From NCBI GenBank assembly GCA_013995675.1, contig VWRR01000007.1, forward strand, positions 248,001 to 312,000: a stretch of 64,000 bases of DNA, read 5' to 3'. The DNA is from Cyanidiococcus yangmingshanensis (lineage: Eukaryota > Rhodophyta > Bangiophyceae > Cyanidiales > Cyanidiaceae). Both the position numbers and the translations under genes were made by a program. Below, one piece after another: positions 46,147 to 55,092 of this stretch; positions within the stretch are counted from its first letter, which is position 1; each line of letters starts with the position of its first letter. The notes below the pieces were generated by a model. The model made no database searches, was not told where the DNA came from, and saw only the letters and a program-made list of their open reading frames with translations.

Positions 46147-47421
46147 ATGACGACTGAGTCGTCCGGACTGCCGGCGCTGATGAAAGCGCACGGCAGTTTC
46201 GGATACGTAAGTGGTGCTCTATTCATGTTGTGTGGCGTATTCGTAGCGAGGTACACCCGTTTCTGGCGTTACTGGTTCATCGCCCACGTTGCACTGGAAT
46301 TGTTTGGTTTTTTTCTGACGGTGATCGCGTTCATCTTGACAGAAATATGGCATCAAGGTTTTTTGACAATGCAGGATCTTCACGCGTGGAATGGGTTTGC
46401 GTTTCTCTGTCTCTATTACGTGCAACTGTGGATCGGTTGGTTGCGACCAGAGGCGTCCAGTCGTTTTCGTCGTGGCTGGCGCTGGGTGCACTTTGGCGTC
46501 GGTGTACTTCTGGTGGGAGACTTTGTCATTCAGGCGTACAGCGGCATCCATCGGCTGTTTCGAATGTTCAACGTGCCGAATGGGCGGTATTTTGTGGTTT
46601 GGACGGTTGCATTAGGGCTGATCGCTGTTTCGATTAGTTTTCTGGAACCGACCAAGTGGCTCTATACTCGTGTTTTTCTGGGTCCGTGGCGAGACTCGAT
46701 AAGGAGATATATGTACCGCCGACGAGTCCTCTTGGTTACGATAGGTGGTCTGGGCGTACTTTCGATTCTGTTTTTGGTTTTTCTATCGACGATCCAGAGC
46801 ACGAATCCGTGGTCAAACGGCGACGGCATGAGCAATATGCCCATGTCCATGCATTCGACCTTTTTCTGGTACGATCCCGCTGGCTTCAACCTGTGGTTCA
46901 GTAACTTTATGGTGATTGGTATCGGTCGTCTCATTGCTGCCGGACTGGTTGTCGGGATACTTGCCTTTACAGCCAGCTTTGTACTACACGCTTTGGTTCA
47001 TGGCCGGCAGCAGGAAGGGCAACCTCGAACCAAACATTGTGTGCAACTCGGTCTGGCCCTCACCCGCGCAATGACGCATTCTCTTCTGGTAGCACTGCAC
47101 TATTTGCTGATGTTGGCGGTGATGACGTACAGCGTTCCGCTGTTGCTTTTTATCCTGTGTGGGCACGGACTTGGAGCGCTGGTGTCAATATCTGGTCGAG
47201 CGAAGGAACCCGAAGAGACGCTTGCGGCAGCAACGTTTCGTGAAGGTCCCGAATCGCCAAAAGCGGTTGAAGACTCGTCAGACCTGCGTGTACTACTGAA
47301 CGCAGACTGCTGTACAGGCTCTGGTTGTTGTGGTTCGAACTGCACATGCAAGCCAGGAGCTTGTTTTTGCGGCATCGAGGTGCAGGACAAGAGCGACGGG
47401 TGCTGCTCAGGTCCACACTGA
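46147..47421 (+). CDS. Cytochrome b561 - CTR copper transporter - Cys-rich tail fusion
   Basis: An unbroken 424-residue membrane protein in three parts. Residues 10-170 are a cytochrome b561/ferric-reductase transmembrane module with four membrane-placed His for two hemes: H15 (MKAHGSFGYV), H47 (WFIAHVALELFGF), H79 (DLHAWNGF) and H115 (RWVHFGVG). Residues 228-350 are a CTR copper transporter: an extracellular Met cluster (MSNMPMSMHSTFFW), TM1, TM2 with the MxxxM filter (M322, M326 in LMLAVMTYS) and TM3 with GxxxG (339-343). Residues 388-420 carry ten Cys in a metallothionein-like pattern (CC, CC, CTC, CFC, CC). CTR channels import Cu(I) as trimers and depend on a reductase to make it. The order suggests that reduction, import and cytosolic capture are joined in one chain. 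This mechanism is inference; the three modules are read directly. Confidence 0.88.
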   Translation: MTTESSGLPALMKAHGSFGYVSGALFMLCGVFVARYTRFWRYWFIAHVALELFGFFLTVIAFILTEIWHQGFLTMQDLHAWNGFAFLCLYYVQLWIGWLRPEASSRFRRGWRWVHFGVGVLLVGDFVIQAYSGIHRLFRMFNVPNGRYFVVWTVALGLIAVSISFLEPTKWLYTRVFLGPWRDSIRRYMYRRRVLLVTIGGLGVLSILFLVFLSTIQSTNPWSNGDGMSNMPMSMHSTFFWYDPAGFNLWFSNFMVIGIGRLIAAGLVVGILAFTASFVLHALVHGRQQEGQPRTKHCVQLGLALTRAMTHSLLVALHYLLMLAVMTYSVPLLLFILCGHGLGALVSISGRAKEPEETLAAATFREGPESPKAVEDSSDLRVLLNADCCTGSGCCGSNCTCKPGACFCGIEVQDKSDGCCSGPH

Positions 47422-47544
47422 GAAGTGGCATCCTTTTTTGGAACGTTAGGGAGCGAGTTCACAATACAGGAAGTATAGAACGATCCCAGAACGAGTGCAG
47501 CGTCACCAAAGCATGCTGCGTTGCGACAGCTCGTCTGATTAGAC

Positions 47545-48180
47545 TCAGTCGGTTTCGAATCCGCGAAACCATCTTTGGGGAGCAGCCGCGATTGTTTCCC
47601 AGAGATCTTCATACCTGGCGCCTTTTTCATGAACGTTTCCAGTAAACGATGGCATGGTTCGTCTCCGGAGCGAGCGCATGAACTCCATGAACCTAAGTTG
47701 TGGAAATTGTCGGGTTTCGCGTACTTGCTGTAGAGTGCGCTCGCTTGTAGACACTTGTTTGGGATGCGTCAGAAGTGTTGCCACCATCTCGACGGAGCAG
47801 CGGTTTCGGATGGCATACTGCCTTGGGTCCTTTCAACAGTCGAGCAACCTGTCCATCAGTCAACAAGGGGCATCTTTCCCCAAAACTCTGGATGCCAACT
47901 TCCTTGACAGCACCGAAGCGGATACGAGCCAACCAAAACACACAAGTCGCCTTGGGTAAGGAATCCATCAAGAAATCGGATCTGTAAAAGATCACTGGAA
48001 GAGGCATTCACATTGCGTCCAAGACTCGTTACCCTTATTCGAAGGAGTGCAAACACGACCCCTGTATTCGGTCCAGCAGGCCCCAGGTTTTGACGTTGCA
48101 GTCCTCCGAGTCTCGTTCTCGATCAGTTCAGATCTCTTTGTTGCCGAGACAGCGGTTGATTCATCAGCCAAGCATGCCAC
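47545..48180 (-). other. Possible small gene in successive +1 frames, unidentified
   Basis: On the minus strand four coding-like segments follow at +1 steps: GACWTEYRGRVCTPSNKG (to 47992), a short link, VKEVGIQSFGERCPLLTDGQ (to 47693) and an ATG-led 80-codon end (47545-47787; EKGARYEDLWETIAAAPQRW). The last piece faintly recalls the PDF motif of organellar single-strand DNA-binding proteins, too weakly to name. No ATG for the full unit was found. Confidence 0.33.
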
Positions 48181-49168
48181 ACACTCGCCTGCTTATACGC
48201 GTGCATCTCACAAGAACGCGGATGGGGCACTGATACATTGTAGCGTGATCACCCGGACGACAGAAAACGCGACTGCATGGTCGAGGAATGGATCAATTCA
48301 TGGCAAGTCACCCTATGTCTCGGTCTGTGGCTACGTGTTCCCCGAGACCACAGACAAGACTTGTGAAGGAGTCGAAATCGGGCCGACATGACCCGCCTGA
48401 AATCACGAGCAGTTCTGAATATTCCGAAAGATACGAGCATCATCAGATCTGGCGAAAGGCGCTTTAAGTGAGCTTGTCGCTGTTGTGGACCAGAACGTGT
48501 CGCATTCTCGGACTGCAAGCATGCATGTGATAGAGATGTATGTAGGCAAAGGTCTGGAGAAACGCCCCTCAATGAAACTAAAAAGGGATTGAGCCATTGC
48601 GGTTTCATGGGTTCGTTGCGTCTACATGCACCGACATCGAACGCGTGCTGTCGTTGCCTGCCCGGAACAATCTTGATCCGGGTCAAGCTCTGTGAGTTAC
48701 TGTTATTCGTTGTCAAGACAACGCTATTCCGTGGAGGACCAGTACGTCAAAAGGCAGTGCAGTTCACCGTGGACACCATTCGGATTCAGTACCCAAATTC
48801 ATGTTATTTCTTGCCTGGTCATACGGCGTGAGCATGTTGATTCAGTCAAGCGAACCTTTTTTGAGTGTCCAAGCGACCCGATCCACGAGGGCGCTCCAAA
48901 CCCAACGACACTGTGGTCGTGCCCAGCGATAAACTAGACTTCAGGCACACACATCAGCAATGAAGGACATGTCCATGGCATTGCATGGTCACCAATCGTT
49001 TTACAGCGGATTCATCCGCGAAACCTACAGCTTCATGTTCCAACGATCAGACGCCATGGAGCGTTTCGATCCCACCCGCCAGTGCAGGTCTCTTGGAGCG
49101 TCTATGGCGATTCGTCATCGCGTCCTCTGCGGCCTCTATCTAAACCGTTCCATCTGTCAACCGGGGAT
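48181..49168. other. Intergenic, no gene recognised
   Basis: Short ORFs on both strands only; the largest is an Arg/Ser-rich 155-codon minus ORF (48249-48716) with no domain-like pattern. Confidence 0.4.
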
Positions 49169-50263
49169 TTACTTACGTCGTGCTGCCTTGGATTCCGATG
49201 GCGCATGCGTTGGCACAATCACACTTTTCACGTAATCACGAACAATACCCCTCTTGCGCTCGTCCTCAATTTGTTCCTTGATCCACAGATAGGTTCTTTG
49301 CAGACCGTCAGCCAAGGGGATTTGTGGCTCCCAACCAAGTACCTTGCGGCAGAGGTCGTTGTTCGAATTGCGACCCCGTACACCCTCAGGGCCGGGGATG
49401 TGCTTGATTTTGAGCTTTTTGTTCTCGAAGCTCATGATCAATTCAGCCATATCGTTCATAGAGATCATCTCTTCCGATCCGATATTCAGTGGTTCCGCAA
49501 AATCCGAGTCGGTAAGCCGGATCACTGCCTCTACTGCATCGTCAATGTACAAGAAGGAACGAGTTTGTTTGCCGTCGCCCCACATCTCAAACTCTGCGTC
49601 CGACGCAATCACCTTGCGGCAGAACGCGGCCGGGGCTTTCTCACGACCACCTTGCCAGGTTCCCTGAGGTCCATACACGTTGTGAAAGCGTCCAATACGC
49701 GTCTCGATACCGAAATCTTTCCGATAGTGCATGCACAACTGCTCAGACATGAGTTTCTCGAGACCGTAGGCATCCTGCGGCTGCGCGGGCCACGCATCGG
49801 ATTCTTTCAGGCCCTGCTGCATGTCCTCCTGCATCTGTGCGTATTCTGGATACACACAGGCACTCGAGGCATAGTAGAAGCGCTTCACACCATTCACGCG
49901 CGACGCCTCCAACATGTGCAAGCTTATGAGACTGTTGTTGTACAGAATCACACTGTGATTGCTCTGGATAAAACCCATCCCACCCATGTCTGCAGCGAGG
50001 TTGTAAACCGTGTGGCAGTTGTTAGAGACTCGCTGGCAGTTCTCATATTCACGCAGGTCAACCAGATGAAACTCGTCGCAAAAATCACTCTTATCCATGT
50101 ACTCGTTCTCCTTCCAGTCGGCAGCAACAACATAGTAACCGAGGTGCTTCAGACGTCGAGCCAAGTGGGACGCGATAAAACCACCTGCACCGGTCACACA
50201 AACTCGGATTTTCCCATCAATCTTCATCGAATCAGGAACCTGCGCAGGATTCGGAGCTGGCAT
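49169..50263 (-). CDS. GME: GDP-mannose 3,5-epimerase
   Basis: This epimerase converts GDP-D-mannose to GDP-L-galactose (and GDP-L-gulose), feeding L-ascorbate and L-galactose-containing polysaccharide synthesis in the cytosol. The 364-residue protein is full length for the family. It shows the SDR Rossmann motif GAGGFIASH (25-33), NLAADMGGMGFIQSNHSVIL, the catalytic Cys136 in SSACVYPEY, the YxxxK pair Y166/K170 in QDAYGLEK, and RFHNVYGPQGTWQGGREKAP with the second catalytic Lys. It ends with a short basic tail. These blocks are nearly invariant in plant and red-algal GME. The frame is unbroken and the ATG at 50263 is the family start. Confidence 0.96.
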   Translation of the reverse strand: MPAPNPAQVPDSMKIDGKIRVCVTGAGGFIASHLARRLKHLGYYVVAADWKENEYMDKSDFCDEFHLVDLREYENCQRVSNNCHTVYNLAADMGGMGFIQSNHSVILYNNSLISLHMLEASRVNGVKRFYYASSACVYPEYAQMQEDMQQGLKESDAWPAQPQDAYGLEKLMSEQLCMHYRKDFGIETRIGRFHNVYGPQGTWQGGREKAPAAFCRKVIASDAEFEMWGDGKQTRSFLYIDDAVEAVIRLTDSDFAEPLNIGSEEMISMNDMAELIMSFENKKLKIKHIPGPEGVRGRNSNNDLCRKVLGWEPQIPLADGLQRTYLWIKEQIEDERKRGIVRDYVKSVIVPTHAPSESKAARRK

Positions 50264-50805
50264 ACTTTATCAGTTCTTCGAGACTTGTTCACTTGTGCCG
50301 CTGTGACCGTGCACTGCACCCAAACGTTCTTCGTCCGAACGCCTTGGATGCCTCGATCGCTGTCGCCGATGCCTCCTCAGCCTGGACGCGATCCATTCGA
50401 CGGCCGTCGCGGGCGATGCGGTGTCTGCGGGTTTGCGCCGCCGTTGACACCGAACGCGCCTGGGGCGCCGCGGCGGCGGATGTTCCAAGCAGCGAGGCCG
50501 ATCACCCTTGTCGCTGCTGGCCATCGGTCGCCAGAGGCGCGTGTCGCGGCCACCGTGGCGGCGGATGGCGACGACGTGGCCGCATTCGGGGGGCCGCATC
50601 CCAGCGCCGCGGTGAATCGAGAACGCTGCACGGCGGCGGCAACGACGAGCGATGCCGGCTGGGACAGCCACTGGACGGCGCCTTGAACGGCCACGGCGCG
50701 CTGCACGTTCGTTGGCTCAAACGTAGTCGATTTCGCGACATTGTTGTGACTTTGCGTTACGTACGAAAGCTCTCTAGTGACGATCCTGAAGACGATATCG
50801 CTGCA
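50264..50805. other. Divergent GC-rich spacer
   Basis: This lies between GME (minus) and MGST3 (plus). 50.38-50.7 kb is very GC-rich and composed of GCG/CGC-type words, giving long but featureless ORFs on both strands. It probably carries both promoters. Confidence 0.45.
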
Positions 50806-51229
50806 ATGGGGAAGTCTGATTCTTCCGCGTTATTATGGATACGTGCTTTTTGACTTGGTTGGCGTGTTCATGGAACAAATGTACTTCTCGTTGTACGTGA
50901 TGCGTGCGCGGCGTCTGTACAACGTGCGGTACCCGAATCAGTTTGATTACAAGACAGAAGGTATCTCTCGGTTCAACTGTATACAGCGTGCGCATATGCA
51001 GTTTATGGAAACGTGTACGTTCTTTATTCCGGCGTTGTTATTCGCCGGACTGGAGTATCCTCGGGAGGCTGCAGCGTTTGGGCTCGTTTTTCTGATCGGG
51101 CGTCTGGTGTTTTTCCATGGGTACGCGAGCGGTGAGCCGCAGAAACGGTTGCGTGGTGCGTTCTACGTCATAGGTTTGTTGGGGAACTTGGTCCTCTGCG
51201 TGCGCACTGCTTTGAACCATCTGGAATAG
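50806..51229 (+). CDS. MGST3: MAPEG-family protein, microsomal glutathione S-transferase 3
   Basis: MGST3 is a four-helix membrane protein with glutathione transferase and peroxidase activity toward lipid hydroperoxides. The signature [20 protein letters not shown] matches the human [20 protein letters not shown] block, and FFHGYASGEPQKRLRGAFYV matches the YGYYTGEPSKRSRGALG block. The conserved frame is open back to 50777 but only from a GTG. The ATG at 50806 is followed by GGGAAG. Reading one G fewer in the G4 run (50808-50811) puts this ATG in frame and gives a family-like start (MGSLILPRYYGYVLF). I therefore place the start here and flag the G4 run as a probable one-base insertion. Confidence 0.85.
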
Positions 51230-51863
51230 TTGGCGGCAATACGCCCCAGGTCTCGCGCAAACGTTTTGGATGACTCGATCGTGGTTTAGAATGGCACCAT
51301 GGTGCCCATGCTGCTCAGGAGAATGATTATAGCGTCTTTGTAAATGGAGGTAGGTTTGCAAAACATCCGATCTATGCCCCGGGGTATCCAGCGAAACTGG
51401 TAGAGCGCCCTCTGCTCGGACGCTCCTCATTTCTATGCATCCGAGAGGTGAACGAATCCTTTCAAGGCAAACGATTCGATCATTAACCCTCTTTCCCGAG
51501 ACACGATCCTTTTTCGCAAAATTCGCTTTGACGCTCGTTCGATTATCTTCAACAATGCGTTTCGCCTATTTATGATCACTTGATAGAGCAGGCCAAGTTT
51601 CGTCCATGAGACGACCAATAGCATGGTCCTGTTCACGCCCAACTGACCATAAAGCATGGTTTTGGAGCAGGAGCGGGGTGCTTCAGTCCCGTTTCGTTTC
51701 GGAGCTTTCAGGCGGCACCGGCATCCACAGCAGGAGCGTCACGAGTCTCGCATGGAGGCCATCGTCGCTTGCCAGAATGGCCACGCGCCGGGACGCGTGC
51801 GCCAGCCGACCGCGAGGCTCGCATCCATTTCTCCGAACGATTGCTCCGAACAAGTACCCTGAT
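51230..51863. other. Spacer and possible 5' extension of the PrxQ gene
   Basis: The PrxQ frame is open upstream to ATGs at 51606 and 51777. 51230-51600 shows nothing recognisable. Confidence 0.4.
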
Positions 51864-52635
51864 ATGTTTGTTGGCTTGAGACCAGCCCTTCGTAGTCTTG
51901 GCAGCGGCCAGAACGTTCATTCACCGTGTAAACGTCAAAGCAGGGGTGCGTTCACTTTACCGTGGCGTGGAAACAGCGCCCGGCGTCTGTTTGTGCTGAG
52001 TACGTCTGTGCGAAAGCGTCGTCAGCAAGCGGCTATGGGCATGGAGCTCCAGGAGGGCGATGCAGCCCCTGACTTTCTCATGCCGACCGATCAAGGAGGA
52101 CAGGTATCGCTCAAAGAATTTACTGGACGTCCAGTTGTGCTCTACTTTTATCCGAAAGCCAATACACCGTAAGTTCTGGCAAGTGCGCTGGATAGAGTAC
52201 CATTGCGTTTGAACAAGAAACTAACCGTTCACGAATGCTTGCTTGGAAGCGGTTTACCGTTTCCCTAACTGAGCACGTCATTGCAGAGGTTGCACCACAC
52301 AAGCATGTGACTTGCGTGATAACATCGAGGCGCTGAATGAAGTCCACGCGGTGGTTATCGGGGTATCTCGCGATTCCGTTGCCGATCTCGCCAAGTTTCG
52401 CGAAGACCACCGGCTGAACTTCTATCTCGCGTCGGATGCGGATGGTTCAGTGACCAATGCATATGGAGTCTGGAAGTTGCGCAAGATGATGGGTCGAGAA
52501 TTTATGGGCATTGAGCGCAGCACGTTCATCATCCGGGATGGAGTGATCAAGAAGGTATGGCGCGGCGTCAAAGCCCCCGAGCACCTGGACTGGGTGAAGC
52601 GTTCATTAGAGGAACTCGCGGCGAGTGCTCGTTAA
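51864..52635 (+). CDS. PRXQ: Peroxiredoxin Q, plastid-targeted (two exons)
   Basis: PrxQ is a thioredoxin-dependent thiol peroxidase of the plastid. Exon 1 (to 52169) and exon 2 (from 52287) join to give KANTPGCTTQACDLRDNIEA, with peroxidatic Cys and resolving Cys five residues apart, as in PrxQ/BCP. The thioredoxin fold starts at ELQEGDAAPDFLMPTDQGGQ; GRPVVLYFYPK, VIGVSRDSVADLAKFREDH and GIERSTFIIRDGVIKKVWRG complete it. In-frame ATGs at 51606, 51777 and 51864 are possible starts. I prefer 51864 (MFVGLRPALRSLGSG), because an early Phe and basic Ser-rich leader suit a red-algal plastid transit peptide of about 55 residues. Confidence 0.92.
52170..52286 (+). other. Spliceosomal intron in PrxQ (117 bp)
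   Basis: Donor GTAAGT at 52170, acceptor TTGCAG ending at 52286, and a branch-like CCTAACT about 20 bases before the acceptor; another ACTAAC lies further upstream. Removing it restores the conserved TPGCTTQAC motif exactly, in phase 2. Confidence 0.93.
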
Positions 52636-53082
52636 GGTATGACGGGCAGGATGGCCCTTGCATGAATGGATGATGTGGTGGTCCTCGGAAGGCGGAAGCT
52701 TGCAACAGCTGGGTCTGCACGTCTTGCTGCAGTCGCTCAAGTCAATTGGGTTCTCGGTTTCGCCACGATGCATCGATACCATACTTCGCGGCGGTGGTCC
52801 GAAACACCCTCTTCCAGTCACTGGCAAGGTCTTCATGCGCTGGCATTGCTTGGATACAATCATCATGCGTGAAATTAAAGACAATTTGGATCTTTTGACA
52901 TGCATCTAGGGCCCCGCTCCCCAGATGCTCGCTCGTATCGTCGGCATCCTCGAGGAATATCCTTGGCTGCTGAGCGTCAAGCGTCACAGAAGCGTTCAGC
53001 GTCCGCCTTGGATCGATTTCGTCCCACGCTCTACTTCATCCCCAACTGAAGACGTTTCTCCGTTCCCGGTGGTATCAATCAT
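52568..53082 (-). other. Possible small unidentified gene, convergent with PrxQ, frame-broken
   Basis: The minus strand from ATG 53082 reads an acidic leader (GDEVERGTKSIQGG), passes by +1 to an 80-codon stretch (PRIFLEDADDTSEHLGSGAL; DWKRVFRTTAAKYGIDASW) and by another +1 to ERLQQDVQTQLLQASAFRG, ending inside the 3' end of PrxQ (or earlier after a further change). No family was recognised. Confidence 0.3.
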
Positions 53083-53369
53083 GCGAACGTTGGTGAGCCA
53101 GGAACCAGCCTAGGCGAGTATGCCGTTTCGAAACCGCCCCAGTGCGATCGATCGATTTGGCGCGGAGACCGCGTCTGGCTTCGGTGACGCGCTTGCGCTC
53201 TATCGGGTCGCGTCTCTCGCAACGAACGTATTCGGGTGCCCTCACAGTGAGCGTCTTGCCAATCGAACACAACCATGGACAATCGATGTCGTCATTCTAG
53301 TATCGGTCCTGGTGGAACACTTCTCGTTTTCACTTGTCTGATTGGCGTGGATAGTCGTGCCTGCGTTGG

Positions 53370-54734
53370 GTGCGCTCGGTTGAGCCTGGCAAACCTACCG
53401 TCCTGTTCGAACAAGTGGCCACGACGCTTCAGCTTATCGAAAAAGTTCAGAGCAACCGTTCACGAGGCGAGTACGGCTCGACGCTACAGCGTTGCAAGCG
53501 AACGCTTCGGAGTCTGGAGCAGTATTGCCGTCGTGCCGGTTCGGTTTGCAACGGCGGCGCTGCGGAGTGCGATGCAAAACTTGCCCCGTGGAGGGCGCGC
53601 GTCCACGATCTCACTGTAAACCTGGAACGCTTGACGAAGGAACGACTCCAAGAGCGAGAGGCCCAAGCGATTCGTGTTCGCGAGCTAGAGGCCAAAATAT
53701 CTGCAGCGCGACATGCTTTTGGCGAACAGGTGAAGATGACTAGAGACACTGCTCATGATGCTGATATCGTGCGGTCCTATTCGGGATATCGGCTCGCCTC
53801 GGACAGTGGTTTTTGGAGTGGTCGCTTGCTTCTCTCAACGCTCGCTGGCTATGGACTCGGTATGGTGATTCAGGTGACGACTCGCTGGTTTCGCAGCGCT
53901 CGTCGCCCACCGTGCCATGAAGCGCTCCGGCAACGAGCGACCGTCACGATGTATCAATTGTTGCGATGGACTCAATGGGCCGATTTTCTCTGCACGGTGC
54001 TTTTCCTGGGACTTGTATTGTTTGCGGGCACGTTAGAGGAGGTGCTCATCCGTTCCGTTGAAACCGCACCGCCCTGGGCCTTGTCGATGAATCGTGTGCT
54101 CCTGGTGACCGGAGCGATCACCACAGGTTTGAACGCCATCATTGCGGTGTTCGCATCATGGCAAGCCTATGTTTATGGTCTCCGAGCAATTTCTCCCGTA
54201 TTCTGCGTCGTCAGATATATTCATATCATGGCTGCGTTGAGCGTCTTTTATCACGGTGCGACGCACTGGCGAACACACTCTAATGCCATTCGTCTTCTCG
54301 ACGAGATGTCGGCTGCGCCATCCAAGGGCGCCACACCCCACCGACTTGCTGCGCATTTCCTAACCTATGCGACTATCTTTGCCTTCATGGCTTGGGACAC
54401 TCATCAGCAACTCGTTGATGGTTTTCAGGTCGTATCCGAAACGACTGTTCCGGGTTTTGCGCGCAAAGCTTCAAAGAGTCGCCGGCAACGACCAACCGCG
54501 GAACATCTGGCAAGCGTTCGAGGCTCGGGACCGCAACCATCCGACTTTTATCTAGACCCTGAAATGCGACAGCGTTCTTCGTCGACATCTACACAGGCAT
54601 GTGTCTGGAAAACACCGCCGCTGCGACGGGTGGTCACCGAAGACGGGCGTCATGAACCCAGGGCAGCACCTCAAGCGCGGACCGCGTCCGCACGAGGGTC
54701 TCGCTCGACGACCAGCATCAGATTGAACGAGTGA
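53370..54734 (+). CDS. Unidentified coiled-coil, multi-pass membrane protein; 5' end unresolved
   Basis: An open frame of 454 codons, unbroken from 53370 (GTG) to the stop at 54734. Residues 15-125 are charged and helical with several Cys (CKRTLRSLEQYCRRAG; RLTKERLQEREAQAIRVREL), likely coiled coil. About five hydrophobic segments follow near residues 150-172 (LLLSTLAGYGLGMVIQV), 205-228, 240-270, 280-300 and 330-350. The last 90 residues are Arg/Ser-rich and probably disordered. There is no ATG at the 5' end. A hydrophobic leader-like stretch in another frame (ATG 53275; TLLVFTCLIGVDSRACVG) may be the true N-terminus after a frame change. No family was recognised. Confidence 0.5.
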   Translation: MRSVEPGKPTVLFEQVATTLQLIEKVQSNRSRGEYGSTLQRCKRTLRSLEQYCRRAGSVCNGGAAECDAKLAPWRARVHDLTVNLERLTKERLQEREAQAIRVRELEAKISAARHAFGEQVKMTRDTAHDADIVRSYSGYRLASDSGFWSGRLLLSTLAGYGLGMVIQVTTRWFRSARRPPCHEALRQRATVTMYQLLRWTQWADFLCTVLFLGLVLFAGTLEEVLIRSVETAPPWALSMNRVLLVTGAITTGLNAIIAVFASWQAYVYGLRAISPVFCVVRYIHIMAALSVFYHGATHWRTHSNAIRLLDEMSAAPSKGATPHRLAAHFLTYATIFAFMAWDTHQQLVDGFQVVSETTVPGFARKASKSRRQRPTAEHLASVRGSGPQPSDFYLDPEMRQRSSSTSTQACVWKTPPLRRVVTEDGRHEPRAAPQARTASARGSRSTTSIRLNE

Positions 54735-55092
54735 ATAAGTCTTTCGAAAAAACGCATCCGCGCTGCGTCTGGCGAGCGACCCGTCTATTGTATATAGAAA
54801 TGGGACTCTTCGAGATTCTTGACTTGCAATGCTGCGCAGCTGGGTCGTTCTGCCAAAACGCTGCATACGACTCGCTCGGTGCAGAGAATAGCTCTGCAGC
54901 GGTATTGAGCCACTCAACCTTAGCTGAGTTCCAAGTCGCATTCAGAGCCAGAGCGAGGCGTCCCGGCGTGCACGCTGAAAACGGTGGTCGATATCGTGAC
55001 CCGCTCAGCACACCACACCTCACCAAGGTGTTCAGTGAAAGCTCATCATCAACACCATCAAGGCTTTTCCTAATGTCCGGGACGAATTCCCT
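54735..55092. other. Short spacer upstream of ETF beta
   Basis: Nothing recognisable; ORFs here are extensions or shadows of the flanking genes. Confidence 0.4.

Noticed and set aside
49082-50686. A 534-codon ORF on the plus strand
   Set aside because: It is the antisense of GDP-mannose 3,5-epimerase, which is certain on the minus strand. The plus ORF has no domain and runs on into the GC-rich spacer.
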